Source: an uncultured Phascolarctobacterium sp. (GTDB lineage: Bacteria > Bacillota > Negativicutes > Acidaminococcales > Acidaminococcaceae). Taken from it: a stretch of 64,000 bases of DNA. The DNA is taken from NCBI RefSeq assembly GCF_937920985.1, contig NZ_CALDXR010000027.1, positions 6,938 through 70,937 on the forward strand. The letters run 5' to 3'. Made by a program: the position numbers and the translations under genes. The notes under the pieces are model-generated. The model was not told where the DNA came from. It ran no database searches and worked only from the letters and a program-made list of their open reading frames with translations. This document shows, piece after piece, positions 43,773-53,063 of this stretch (position 1 is its first letter; every line of letters begins with the position of its first letter).

Positions 43773-45044
43773 ATGACAAAAGCAAGCAAGAAAAAATCCT
43801 CCGGCAGTAAATATGCTGTACTGATTTTAACAGCGGTTATTGCGATTATTGCCATTGGCTGCGGACTTTTTTATGCTACAAGCAATAGCAAGAAGGATGT
43901 TTTGGATAAGAAGGGTGACGAGCCGCAGACGGTAAGTCTGCTGGATGAATCTATAGAGGCACAGCGTCTGCTGGATAATATTTTGCTGCAGAAAAATAAT
44001 TGGCAGCTGATTGAAAATGATCATGGCAAAAAGGATGTTGAGGTTGAAGAATCCGGTGCCAAGGTGCAGATTAACCAGCGTGAGCTGGCAGTTGGCGTAC
44101 CCTCCAGCACCAGCTTGACCGGTGCCGGTGATTGGCTGCAGGCTAAGGTGGAGCAGGCGGGACTGGTTTATATCAGCGGCAAGCCTGCCAAATACAAAAA
44201 ACGGGATGCTTATAAGGCTGAAATTGGTATTAAGGTTAAGGCCGGTGCAGGCAGTAAAAGCTTTGTGACGGATACTGTTGTTTTCTTCCATAATAGTAAC
44301 CTGACCAAGCAGGATAAGGATGTCAAGGATTTACCTGAGCAAAAGGCAGAAGAGGAGCAGCAGGGGACCGTCAGGCAATTCAGAGGAAAAGTAGCCATTA
44401 TTATTGATGACTGCGGTTATGATATGGCGCCGGTGCGCAAGCTGTTGAATACCGGTTTGCCGTTCAGCTATGCTATATTGCCGTATAAGCAGTACAGCAG
44501 CGATGTTCTGGAGATGGTAAAGTCTAAGGGCTGTGTGCCGATGCTGCATCTGCCGATGGAGCCTATTGACCGCAGTGCGATGAGCGAGGGCGCTGCTACT
44601 ATTCGTACGGATTTGTCTGCGGCGGAGAAGTTGTCCTTGACGCGACGTGCGCTTAACAGTCTGCCGGGAGTGATGGGTGTAAATAATCATCAGGGCTCGA
44701 AGGCGACTGCTGATAAGGATACTATGCGAGTTGTTTTGCAGGAGCTGCGGCGGCAGAAGCTGTTTTTTGTGGACAGCCGTACAAATTCTGCTTCGGTAGC
44801 ACGCAATATGGCGCAGCAGCTGGGAGTTTCAACTGCGCGCAATGATATCTTTTTGGATAACAGCTCTGACGTGCAGGCGATTCGTCAGCAGATATATAAG
44901 GCTTTCGCTATGGCGGAAAAGAACGGCAGTGTTATTGCTATCTGCCACGCCAGACCGAATACTGCTAAATGCTGGGAGATGTATGCGGCGGAGTTTAAAC
45001 GGACGGGGGTAACTTTTGTGCCCGTGACGGAGCTGCTGTATTAA
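43773..45044 (+). CDS. Membrane-anchored divergent polysaccharide deacetylase (YibQ/DUF610)
   Basis: 423 residues. An N-terminal anchor (YAVLILTAVIAIIAIGCGLFYA, residues ~14-35) is followed by a linker domain and the divergent polysaccharide deacetylase domain starting at VAIIIDDCGYD (about residue 208), with LPMEP, GVNNHQGSKAT and AICHARPNT. The family keeps the Asp-Asp and His metal ligands of carbohydrate esterase 4, but its substrate is unknown; envelope glycan is likely. GAAAGGAG precedes the ATG, 14 nt after xerD. Confidence 0.9.
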   Translation: MTKASKKKSSGSKYAVLILTAVIAIIAIGCGLFYATSNSKKDVLDKKGDEPQTVSLLDESIEAQRLLDNILLQKNNWQLIENDHGKKDVEVEESGAKVQINQRELAVGVPSSTSLTGAGDWLQAKVEQAGLVYISGKPAKYKKRDAYKAEIGIKVKAGAGSKSFVTDTVVFFHNSNLTKQDKDVKDLPEQKAEEEQQGTVRQFRGKVAIIIDDCGYDMAPVRKLLNTGLPFSYAILPYKQYSSDVLEMVKSKGCVPMLHLPMEPIDRSAMSEGAATIRTDLSAAEKLSLTRRALNSLPGVMGVNNHQGSKATADKDTMRVVLQELRRQKLFFVDSRTNSASVARNMAQQLGVSTARNDIFLDNSSDVQAIRQQIYKAFAMAEKNGSVIAICHARPNTAKCWEMYAAEFKRTGVTFVPVTELLY

Positions 45045-45116
45045 AATATTAGTATTTGGATTCGACTTCTTTCATAACTGAAAGAAGATAGTAAGAAATA
45101 TTCGCTTGATAACTGC

Positions 45117-45333
45117 GCAACTAAAATATCGTTTCGCTCAGAAAAATTTTCCCGTGCCCATAGGGCACAACGCAAATTTCGTGTGGAACCAGAACGAAAC
45201 GCCGCAAAACTCGCGCTAAGCTAAGATTTTTTGCAATCTGAGTGCGGAATAGCGCTCAAACAGTTGCGCCGCTTCTATGGTTCCAGACACTCATTTTCTA
45301 AAATTTTTATTCACTACACGATATATCAGTTGC
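45117..45333. repeat. Nested palindromic element, copy A (217 bp)
   Basis: Ends GCAACTAAAATATCG (45117-45131) and CGATATATCAGTTGC (45319-45333) are inverted repeats with three mismatches. Inside, successive pairs face each other: AAAATTTT segments, GTGTGGAACCAG with CTATGGTTCCAGACAC, CGCAA with TTGCG, and GCGCT with AGCGC, so the whole can fold into one long hairpin. An extra stem, GTGCCC-ATA-GGGCAC, sits at 45154-45168. No ORF. A homologue lies at 63507-63764. Confidence 0.85.
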
Positions 45334-45380
45334 TTGCTCTGGTGTGTTGTTCAAAAGTTGTAATTCTTAAGAAAAATTGG

Positions 45381-45509
45381 CTCTCCTTGGGGAGAGCTGT
45401 CGCCTAAAAGGCGACTGAGAGGGGATTGTTCGTGAATAGTGTTTTATACGGTAAAATGATACACCCCTCTCCGTCATCGCTACGCGATGCCACCTCTCCC
45501 CAAGGAGAG
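45381..45509. repeat. CTCTCC-type inverted repeat pair
   Basis: A perfect 16-bp inverted repeat, CTCTCCTTGGGGAGAG (45381-45396) and CTCTCCCCAAGGAGAG (45494-45509). Within each arm is a hairpin, GTCGCC/GGCGAC and CATCGC/GCGATG, and GAGAGGGG/CCCCTCTC encloses the 45-bp centre. The same modules occur at 63.8-64.0 kb. The remaining sequence of the 45045-45574 gap shows no gene. Confidence 0.9.
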
Positions 45510-45574
45510 GCTCTTATGAGTACATATTCTGTTTGCAAAACTCTAATTTACATAAACTGAATCGAGGTAAGGAA

Positions 45575-46822
45575 ATGTCTAATTATGTAGAAGAAACAAT
45601 CGGTAAATATGAAAAGTATATCAATCCTGCTCAGGCAAAGCTGTTCCGCTTCATGGGCCTGGCAAGCATTGAAGGTCATGCTGAGGGCTGGACGATTACC
45701 GACAGCGAAGGTCAGGAGTTTATTGACTGCCTGGGCGGTTACGGTATGTTTGCTTTAGGCCATCGTCATCCGAAGGTTGTTGAGGCCGTAGAAAAGGAGC
45801 TGCATGCTATGCCGATGTGCGGCAAGGTGCTGTTCAACCGTCCGATGGCTGATTTGGCGGAGGCACTGGCAGAGATTACCCCCGGTGAGCTGCAGTACAG
45901 CTTTTTTGTCAACAGCGGTACCGAATCCGTTGAAGGCTGCCTGAAGGTAGCACGTCTGGCAACAAAACGCAAAAAGTTCGTTGCTGCCAAGAATGCTTTT
46001 CACGGCAAAACCTTTGGCAGCTTAACTGCTACCGGACGTGATATGTATCGCGAGCCGTTTAAACCGCTGCTGGATGGCTTTACCCATGTAGAATACGGCA
46101 ACGCTGCAGCTGTTGAGGCAGCTGTTGATGAGGATACTGCTGCTGTTATCCTGGAGCCTGTTCAGGGCGAGGGGGGCATTATTGTTCCGCCGGCAGGTTA
46201 CCTGCGCGAGGTGAAGAAAATCTGCGAGAAGAAGGGTGCTCTGCTGATTGCCGATGAGGTACAGACCGGTATTGGTCGTACAGGCGAATGGTTTGGCGTT
46301 AACCATGACGGCGTTACTCCCGACCTGATGGCCTGCGCTAAGGCTTTGGGCGGCGGCGTAATGCCTATAGGTGCGATTATCGGTACTCCTCGTGCCTGGG
46401 CCGGTCTGATTGAAGCACCGTTCCTGCACACCTCTACCTTTGGTGGCAACCAGCTGGCCTGCGCTGCCGGTGTAGCAGCCATAAAGACTATCAAGGAAGA
46501 GGATATGCTGCGTCGCGGTCGTGAGGCTGGTGCATATCTGAAGGCTGGTCTGGAGTCTATCGCTGCAGAATATCCTTCCGTTATCAAGGAAGTACGCGGT
46601 CGTGGTATGATGATCGGTATTGAGCTGACTAAAGAGGGCGCTGGCGGTATGCTGATGAGCCTGATGATTAACCAGCACGTTATTGTTGCTTATACACTGA
46701 ACAATCCGAAGGTTATCCGCATGGAGCCGCCGCTGATTATGCCTAAAGAGGTTATCGACCATGTTCTAGAGGCCTTCAGAGGCGCTGTTAAGGAAACCGC
46801 GGATGTTATTGAAGATTTATAA
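45575..46822 (+). CDS. Class III PLP aminotransferase, putrescine/acetylornithine type
   Basis: 415 residues from ATG 45575, after CGAGGTAAGG. Fold-type I class III motifs: FVNSGTESVEGCLK, NAFHGKTFGSLTATG, LIADEVQTGIGRTG and the PLP lysine in CAKALGGGVMPIGAI. Closest in feel to putrescine aminotransferase (YgjG/PatA) but acetylornithine or other omega-amino substrates cannot be excluded. Followed 14 nt later by a START-like gene with which it is probably co-transcribed. No arginine or polyamine genes adjoin. Confidence 0.88.
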   Translation: MSNYVEETIGKYEKYINPAQAKLFRFMGLASIEGHAEGWTITDSEGQEFIDCLGGYGMFALGHRHPKVVEAVEKELHAMPMCGKVLFNRPMADLAEALAEITPGELQYSFFVNSGTESVEGCLKVARLATKRKKFVAAKNAFHGKTFGSLTATGRDMYREPFKPLLDGFTHVEYGNAAAVEAAVDEDTAAVILEPVQGEGGIIVPPAGYLREVKKICEKKGALLIADEVQTGIGRTGEWFGVNHDGVTPDLMACAKALGGGVMPIGAIIGTPRAWAGLIEAPFLHTSTFGGNQLACAAGVAAIKTIKEEDMLRRGREAGAYLKAGLESIAAEYPSVIKEVRGRGMMIGIELTKEGAGGMLMSLMINQHVIVAYTLNNPKVIRMEPPLIMPKEVIDHVLEAFRGAVKETADVIEDL

Positions 46823-46836
46823 GAGGAGATAAGATT

Positions 46837-47271
46837 ATGCCTTATGTAGAGAGCAAAACCACCATCAAGGGCGATGGTGCAAAAATTTATGATATTATCA
46901 AGGATATGGCTGCTTACCCTAATTTTATGCATGACCTGGTAAGCGTAGAAATCTTGGAGCGCGGTGAGAATTACACTGTTTCTCACTGGGTAAGTAATGT
47001 TGACGGACGCAAAATTGTCTGGACCGAGCGCGATACCTTCTATCCTGAGGAGCTGAAAATTACCTACGCTCAGACCGAGGGTGATTTAAAGAAAATGGAA
47101 GGCTCCTGGCTTATTACACCGCAGGCTGACGGTTGCGAGGTAACGCTGGCAGTTGATTTTGAGTTCGGTATTCCGATGATTGCCGGCCTCCTGAATCCTA
47201 TTCTTAAGAAAAAAGTTCGTGAAAACAGTGAAAATATGTTAAACTCTATCAAGGCCCAAATTGAAAAATAA
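46837..47271 (+). CDS. SRPBCC/START-like (cyclase/dehydrase-type) protein
   Basis: 144 residues. Begins MPYVESKTTIKGDGAKIYDIIKDMAAYPNFM, the pattern of the polyketide cyclase/COQ10-like START family, with the hydrophobic C-terminal helix (LLNPILKKKVRENSENMLNSI). These bind hydrophobic ligands; the function here is unknown. AAGAGGAGAT precedes the ATG, and the aminotransferase gene ends 14 nt upstream. Confidence 0.85.
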   Translation: MPYVESKTTIKGDGAKIYDIIKDMAAYPNFMHDLVSVEILERGENYTVSHWVSNVDGRKIVWTERDTFYPEELKITYAQTEGDLKKMEGSWLITPQADGCEVTLAVDFEFGIPMIAGLLNPILKKKVRENSENMLNSIKAQIEK

Positions 47272-47367
47272 GTAATTACTTGTTATAATAGATATGTTGA
47301 AAATGTATTCTATTAATGCCTGTACCTGTTTACAGTGCAGGTCTTTTATGAGGAGGAAATTACTTAG

Positions 47368-48210
47368 ATGAAAACAGCGTTTTTAATGGCGTTAATGACA
47401 GCGCTGCTGATGCTCCTGGGCGACTTCTTCGGTGGTCTGCGCGGCATGACCGTAATGCTTTTTGTAGGCGTGGCAATGAACTTCTTTGCTTATTGGAACA
47501 GCGATAAGATGCTTCTGGCACATTACGATGCACAACAGGTTGACCGCAACAGTGCGCCGGAGCTGTACGGAATAGTAGAAAAACTGGCTAAAAAAGCCAA
47601 TATTCCTATGCCGAAGGTTTATATTATCGACAGCCCTGTGCCGAATGCTTTTGCTACCGGCAGAAATCCGGAGCATGCTGCCGTTGCGGTAAATACTGCG
47701 CTGGCAGATATGCTGACCAAGGAAGAGCTGGCCGGTGTTTTAGGTCATGAGCTGAGCCACATTATGCATCGTGATATTTTGGTAAGCACTATTGCCGCTT
47801 CTATGGCAGGTGCTATTTCCACGATTGCCCAATTGGGTATGTTCTTTGGCGGCGCTCGTGATGAGGATGGCGAAAGCCGTAATCCTATCGCTTCTATTCT
47901 GGTTATAATTTTGGCGCCTCTGGCAGCCATGCTGATTCAGATGGCAGTATCCCGTTCCCGCGAATATATGGCTGATAAATCCGGCGGTGAGCTTTGCGGC
48001 AATCCGAACGCTCTGGCTGATGCCCTGCTGAAGATTGAAGCTTATGCGGAGCGTCGCGTAATGCCCGGTGCTACAGAAGCAACTGCGCATATGTTTATTA
48101 TCAACCCCTTTGCCGGTGTTGATGCCAAGCAGCTTTTCAGCACTCACCCCGCAACCGAGGAAAGAGTTCAGCTGCTGCGTGAGCAGGCAAGAAAAATGGG
48201 TATCCGTTAA
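47368..48210 (+). CDS. htpX: Membrane zinc metalloprotease HtpX
   Basis: 280-residue M48 peptidase for membrane protein quality control. Two N-terminal membrane helices, the zinc motif HELSH in LGHELSHIMHRD (about residues 128-139), a further hydrophobic pair, and the downstream glutamate in SRSREYMADKSGG. GAGGAGG precedes ATG 47368. A weak hairpin (about 47320-47350, CCTGTAC/GTGCAGG) separates it from the START-like gene. Confidence 0.95.
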   Translation: MKTAFLMALMTALLMLLGDFFGGLRGMTVMLFVGVAMNFFAYWNSDKMLLAHYDAQQVDRNSAPELYGIVEKLAKKANIPMPKVYIIDSPVPNAFATGRNPEHAAVAVNTALADMLTKEELAGVLGHELSHIMHRDILVSTIAASMAGAISTIAQLGMFFGGARDEDGESRNPIASILVIILAPLAAMLIQMAVSRSREYMADKSGGELCGNPNALADALLKIEAYAERRVMPGATEATAHMFIINPFAGVDAKQLFSTHPATEERVQLLREQARKMGIR

Positions 48211-48219
48211 CAATTCAAC

Positions 48220-48256
48220 TATACCTCTAAGTCACATCGGTGACTGGGTTAGTATA
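48220..48256 (+). other. Stem-loop between htpX and ndk
   Basis: AGTCAC-ATCG-GTGACT hairpin inside an outer TATAC/GTATA pairing. No T run follows on the plus strand, so I do not call it a terminator. Confidence 0.5.
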
Positions 48257-48290
48257 AAAAATTAATTAAACTTTAAGGAGAGATTCACAC

Positions 48291-48704
48291 ATGGAACAAA
48301 CACTCGTACTCGTAAAACCCGATGGAGTTAAGAAAAATCTGATTGGCGATATCATCGCTCGTTTCGAACACAAAGGCCTGCAAGTTGCAGCTCTGAAACT
48401 GGTTAAAGTTACCGAAGCTCAAGCTAAATTCCACTATGCTGAGCATGAAGGCAAACCCTTCTTCGGCGAACTGGTTGACTTCATCACCTCCGCTCCGCTG
48501 GTTTGCGCTGTAATCCGCGGCGAAAACGCTATCAAAGCTGTTCGTCAACTGAACGGTGCTACCAACCCGATTGAAGCAGTTCCCGGTTCTATCCGCGGCG
48601 ACTTCGCTCTGAGCATCGGTGAAAACATTGTTCACGGTTCCGACAGCCCGGAAGCTGCAGAACGCGAAATCAACAACTTCTTCGCTCCGGAAGAAATTTA
48701 CTAA
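48291..48704 (+). CDS. ndk: Nucleoside diphosphate kinase
   Basis: Transfers the terminal phosphate of ATP to NDPs. 137 residues, normal length. The N-terminal [10 protein letters not shown], and the catalytic His in [10 protein letters not shown] (about residue 115), are conserved. AAGGAGAG site before ATG 48291. Confidence 0.97.
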   Translation: MEQTLVLVKPDGVKKNLIGDIIARFEHKGLQVAALKLVKVTEAQAKFHYAEHEGKPFFGELVDFITSAPLVCAVIRGENAIKAVRQLNGATNPIEAVPGSIRGDFALSIGENIVHGSDSPEAAEREINNFFAPEEIY

Positions 48705-48714
48705 TTAACTTTAG

Positions 48715-48765
48715 CCTTTCGGCGGCCATGAGCTGACTGAGAGGGGTTACACTCTCACGGAAAGG
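48715..48765 (+). promoter_or_regulatory. Folded leader that may hide the ribosome site of the adenosyltransferase gene
   Basis: CCTTTC (48715-48720) pairs with GAAAGG (48760-48765), and GAGAG pairs with CTCTC inside (48739-48756). The 3' arm contains the AAAGG part of the ribosome site 11 nt before ATG 48777. It is far too short for a cobalamin riboswitch. Confidence 0.5.
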
Positions 48766-48776
48766 ATGGTGCAGAA

Positions 48777-49289
48777 ATGAAGAAAGCTGCTGTTTATACC
48801 AGAACCGGTGACAAAGGAACTACCGGTTTGTACACCGGAGAACGTGTTCCCAAGCAAAGCCTGCGTGTAGAAGCCTATGGTACTGTGGATGAAATTTCCT
48901 CGGCATTAGGTTTGGCACGTGCTCAGGTTACGCGTGAGGATGTGCGTGAAACCATTTTCAATGTACAAAAGCTGCTCATGTCTGTGATGGCTGATATTGC
49001 CAGCCTCAACCTGCCCGAACCTTACATCAAAGAAGAACACGTTAAGCTGTTTGAAGATACAATCGACAAGTTTGATTCTCTGCTGCAGCCGCTGGGCCAT
49101 TTCATTATCCCCGGCGATACTGTAGGTGCTGCCGCCCTAGACATCGCACGCACTACTACCCGTCGTGCCGAGCGTTGCCTGCTGCGTTTGGCTGAAAACG
49201 AACCGGTTAACTCCAATGTTCTGGTTTGCCTGAACCGTTTGTCTGATTTGTGCTTTATCCTGGCTCGTGTAGAATGCGAAGTAAAATAA
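48777..49289 (+). CDS. PduO-type cob(I)alamin adenosyltransferase
   Basis: 170 residues. Converts cob(I)alamin to adenosylcobalamin with ATP. Conserved YTRTGDKGTTGLYTGERVPK at residues 6-25 (ATP site), the VEAYGTVDEISSALG segment and RTTTRRAERCLLRL. Adenosylcobalamin serves enzymes such as methylmalonyl-CoA mutase or diol dehydratase, none of which is in the window. Its leader can fold over the ribosome site. A terminator follows. Confidence 0.94.
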   Translation: MKKAAVYTRTGDKGTTGLYTGERVPKQSLRVEAYGTVDEISSALGLARAQVTREDVRETIFNVQKLLMSVMADIASLNLPEPYIKEEHVKLFEDTIDKFDSLLQPLGHFIIPGDTVGAAALDIARTTTRRAERCLLRLAENEPVNSNVLVCLNRLSDLCFILARVECEVK

Positions 49290-49307
49290 GCATTGCTGAT
49301 TAAGGAA

Positions 49308-49353
49308 TAGAAGCCTCTGCCTGTGGCCTTTGGCCGCAGACGGAGGCTTTTTG
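49308..49353 (+). terminator. Terminator after the adenosyltransferase gene
   Basis: AAGCCTC...GAGGCTT outer stem with inner CTG-GGCC/GGCC-CAG pairing, followed by TTTTT. Confidence 0.88.
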
Positions 49354-49433
49354 CTTTATGCTATGACAAATGATGAATTGTCACATAATTCGCTCATGGT
49401 AAGAAGAATACGTGTATACAATCGTGCGAAGTA

Positions 49434-49462
49434 TTGTACACTATATATTGATGTGCTACAAT
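49434..49462 (+). promoter_or_regulatory. Promoter of the alanine symporter gene
   Basis: TTGTAC (49434-49439), 17-nt spacer, TACAAT (49457-49462), about 70 nt before the start codon. Confidence 0.65.
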
Positions 49463-49534
49463 ACTATACATGGGCTTCGGGAAAAAGCCTTAAATTGTAA
49501 ACGTGTTTTAAATTTTTACTGGGGGGAATTTTTT

Positions 49535-50929
49535 ATGTTGGAGATTTTGAATTCTATTGATGGCTTCATTTGGGGCCCGCCTTTGATGCTGCTGCTTATT
49601 GGCACAGGCATTTTAATGAGCGTCCGTCTTGGCCTGCTTCAGGTTATGAAGCTGCCTAAAGCCTTGCAGCTGATTTTTACCGCCCGCAGCAAGGGCGAAG
49701 GTGATGTAAGCAGCTTTCAGGCTTTGTGCACTGCTTTGGCTGCAACTGTCGGCACCGGTAATATCGTTGGCGTAGCAACGGCAATTAAGCTCGGTGGTCC
49801 CGGTGCTCTGCTGTGGATGTGGTTGGCTGCTTTCTTCGGTATGGCAACCAAATATTCTGAAGGCGTACTGGCTGTTAAGTATCGTACCTATGACGAAAAC
49901 GGCAATGCCTCCGGCGGTCCGATGTACTACATTGAACAGGGCTTAGGCAAAAAATTCAAGCCGTTGGCTGTAATGTTCTCTATCTTCGGTGTTATGACTG
50001 CCTGCCTGGGCAGCGGTACCTTTACTCAGGTAAATGCAATCACCTCTATTGTTAATGTATCCTTCGGTGTTTCCGAATATGTTGTAGCAGCAGTTCTGAC
50101 TGTTCTTGTAGCTGTTGTTATTATCGGCGGTCTGCAATCCATTGCTAACGTAGCAAGTAAGATTGTTCCTTTCATGGCTGCTGTTTATGTTATCGCAACC
50201 GTTTCCGTGCTGGTCTTTTATGCTGATGCTCTGCCGGCTGCAATTAAGCTGGTTATCGACGGTGCCTTCAACGGTACTGCGGCAGCAGGCGGCTTTGCCG
50301 GTGCCGGAATTATGCTGGCAATGCGCAGCGGTATCGCCCGCGGCATTTATTCCAATGAATCCGGTCTGGGTTCTGCTCCTATCGTAGCAGCTGCAGCAAA
50401 AACCAAATGGCCTGCAGAACAGGGCCTTGTTTCTATGACCGGTACCTTTATCGATACCATCATCATCTGCACCATGACCGGCCTGTCCATTATCGTCAGC
50501 GGTGCCTGGACCGGCGACCTGAACGGTGCTGCACTGACTGAGGCTGCTTTTGCTTCTGCTTTCCCGGCTGTTGCCAAGTATGTCCTGACCGGCGGTCTTG
50601 TGCTCTTCGCTTTCACCACTATTATCGGCTGGAGCTATTACGGCGAGCGTTGCGCAGAATATCTCTTCGGCGTAAAATGCATCATGCCTTACCGTATCGG
50701 TTACATCATTCTGGTAGGCCTGGGCGTATTCCTGAAGCTGGAAATGATCTGGATTATTGCCGATATCGTTAACGGTTTGATGGCTATTCCTAACCTGATT
50801 GCTCTGCTGGGCCTGAGCGGTGTAGTTGTTGCAGAAACCAAGCTGTACTTCGAGCATTGGGAAAAGGTTCACAGCCGTCGCAAACAGCTTGCTGAGATTC
50901 GTGAAGATCTGGCAACTGAAAATAATTAA
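49535..50929 (+). CDS. Alanine/glycine:cation symporter (AGCS) family
   Basis: 464 residues from ATG 49535, behind GGGGGGAAT; the longer ORF reaching 49412 overlaps the promoter. Sodium-coupled amino-acid symporter with about ten hydrophobic segments and the family motifs GTGNIVGVATAIKLGGPGA (near residue 70), KYSEGVLAVKYR, and GIYSNESGLGSAPI. Substrate most likely alanine or glycine; not decidable by eye. Monocistronic with a strong terminator. Confidence 0.93.
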   Translation: MLEILNSIDGFIWGPPLMLLLIGTGILMSVRLGLLQVMKLPKALQLIFTARSKGEGDVSSFQALCTALAATVGTGNIVGVATAIKLGGPGALLWMWLAAFFGMATKYSEGVLAVKYRTYDENGNASGGPMYYIEQGLGKKFKPLAVMFSIFGVMTACLGSGTFTQVNAITSIVNVSFGVSEYVVAAVLTVLVAVVIIGGLQSIANVASKIVPFMAAVYVIATVSVLVFYADALPAAIKLVIDGAFNGTAAAGGFAGAGIMLAMRSGIARGIYSNESGLGSAPIVAAAAKTKWPAEQGLVSMTGTFIDTIIICTMTGLSIIVSGAWTGDLNGAALTEAAFASAFPAVAKYVLTGGLVLFAFTTIIGWSYYGERCAEYLFGVKCIMPYRIGYIILVGLGVFLKLEMIWIIADIVNGLMAIPNLIALLGLSGVVVAETKLYFEHWEKVHSRRKQLAEIREDLATENN

Positions 50930-50941
50930 TTAGTATTTACG

Positions 50942-50976
50942 AAAGCCATTGCGGAAATATGCAATGGCTTTTTTTC
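50942..50976 (+). terminator. Terminator after the AGCS gene
   Basis: AAAGCCATTGC/GCAATGGCTTT stem with an 8-nt loop, then a T run. Confidence 0.93.
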
Positions 50977-51053
50977 ATTAAGTTTTTGTGTCATCTGTAT
51001 TTTTATGTCTTTAGTGTGTTATAATATACATATCAAGATAATAGGAGAATAAA

Positions 51054-51503
51054 ATGGTTTATGGTTTGTTAGCTTTGCTGGTGGTTCTGTTGGACCAGGC
51101 AACAAAGTATTATGTGGTAACACATTTTGCGTTAGGGGAGAGCGTACCGGTGATTAATAATGTATTTCACTGGACGTTTATACTGAATCCGGGTGCTGCC
51201 TTCGGCATGCTGGAGGGCAGTCGTTGGCTGTTCGTGTTGATTGCGCTTGCGGTAATCGGCGGTGTCTGGTATATGCGCGAGGAGATTACTAAAATGGGCG
51301 TAATGGCCTGCTGGGGAACAGCGCTTTTTGCCGGCGGTGCTTTGGGTAACTTGATTGACCGCACTACACGCGGTGTGGTAATTGACTTTTTTGATTTTCG
51401 TATCTGGCCGATATTTAATGTGGCCGATATAGCAATTTGTGTGGGAGTAGGTTTGATTATATGGAGCATATTGAAAACGGAGCTGCTGAGCAGCAACGAT
51501 TGA
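51054..51503 (+). CDS. lspA: Lipoprotein signal peptidase (signal peptidase II)
   Basis: 149 residues, four membrane helices. Catalytic aspartates lie in GALGNLIDR and FNVADIAI; NPGAAFG is the other conserved segment. Cleaves prolipoprotein signal peptides after lipidation. A TATAAT occurs at 51020-51025. Its 3' end overlaps the start of rluD by 43 nt in another frame. Confidence 0.95.
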   Translation: MVYGLLALLVVLLDQATKYYVVTHFALGESVPVINNVFHWTFILNPGAAFGMLEGSRWLFVLIALAVIGGVWYMREEITKMGVMACWGTALFAGGALGNLIDRTTRGVVIDFFDFRIWPIFNVADIAICVGVGLIIWSILKTELLSSND

Positions 51504-52405
51504 TTATAACTGAACAAGAGGCCGGACAGCGTGCCGATGTAGGCTTGGCGGCAATGCTGGAGCTTACACGCTCGAATATGCAGAAGCTGCTGGAGGAGGG
51601 CCGTGCTGTGCGCGGCGGCAAGGTGCTGAAATCCAACTACAAGCTGCGTCTGGGTGACGAAATTGATGTTACTATGCCTGAGCCGCAGCCTTTGGATGTA
51701 CAGCCGGAAAATATTCCTCTGGATATTATTTATGAGGATGAGGATGTTGTTGTTGTCAACAAAGCGCGCGGGATGGTAGTCCACCCGGCGGCAGGCAATT
51801 TAAACGGAACGCTGGTCAATGCGCTTTTGTATCACTGCAAAAACTTATCTGGTATCAACGGCGTTATCCGCCCGGGTATCGTGCACCGTCTGGATAAGGA
51901 TACCAGCGGTATTATGATTTGTGCCAAGAATGATGCGGCGCATCTTTCTCTGTCGCAGCAGATACAGGCTAAAACCGCCCAGCGTACCTATCTTGCTGTA
52001 GTACGCGGCAACATAAAGACAGACAGCGGCGTGATTGAAACGCTTATCGCCCGTGATAAAAACGACCGTAAGAAAATGGCGGTTGTCAAAGAAGGCGGAC
52101 GTGATGCTGTTACCGAATATGAGGTGCTGGAGCGCTTCGGCAAATATACTATTGTGCGCTGCCGTCTGCGAACGGGACGCACGCATCAGATTCGCGTACA
52201 CATGGAGTATTTGGGCTATCCTTTGGTAGGAGACCCGAAATATTCTCCGATGAAAACTCCCTTCAGCATTCAGGGACAGGCTTTGCATTCGCAGACACTG
52301 GAATTTACCCACCCGCGTACGGGAGAACGCTTGAGCTTTGAAGCTCCGTTGCCGGAGGATATGCATAAGATTGTTACCCGCCTGCGCCTGGGACAGTTTA
52401 ATTAG
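51461..52405 (+). CDS. rluD: RluA-family 23S rRNA pseudouridine synthase (RluD-like)
   Basis: 314 residues from ATG 51461, inside the 3' end of lspA; GGGAGTAGG lies upstream. N-terminal S4 RNA-binding domain (AGQRADVGLAAML...SNMQKLLEEG) and the catalytic domain with HRLDKDTSGIMI, whose Asp is the nucleophile, then RTYLAVVRG and TGRTHQIRVHM. The pairing lspA-rluD-pyrR is common in Firmicutes. Target positions (1911/1915/1917 in E. coli) are assumed from the family. Confidence 0.92.
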   Translation: MEHIENGAAEQQRLIITEQEAGQRADVGLAAMLELTRSNMQKLLEEGRAVRGGKVLKSNYKLRLGDEIDVTMPEPQPLDVQPENIPLDIIYEDEDVVVVNKARGMVVHPAAGNLNGTLVNALLYHCKNLSGINGVIRPGIVHRLDKDTSGIMICAKNDAAHLSLSQQIQAKTAQRTYLAVVRGNIKTDSGVIETLIARDKNDRKKMAVVKEGGRDAVTEYEVLERFGKYTIVRCRLRTGRTHQIRVHMEYLGYPLVGDPKYSPMKTPFSIQGQALHSQTLEFTHPRTGERLSFEAPLPEDMHKIVTRLRLGQFN

Positions 52406-52462
52406 TTGAGCTCTGCCTTAGGGCAGTCTTGATAGCAGGTTAAAAAGCCTGAATAAAAATAA

Positions 52463-53026
<564 letters not shown>

Positions 53027-53063
53027 TCAACAGTAGCTTGTTAATGGAACAGGAGGAGATTCT

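Noticed and set aside
48735..48760. CTGAGAGG resembling part of a TPP riboswitch before the adenosyltransferase gene
   Set aside because: The remaining conserved TPP elements are missing, and the segment is explained by a short local hairpin.
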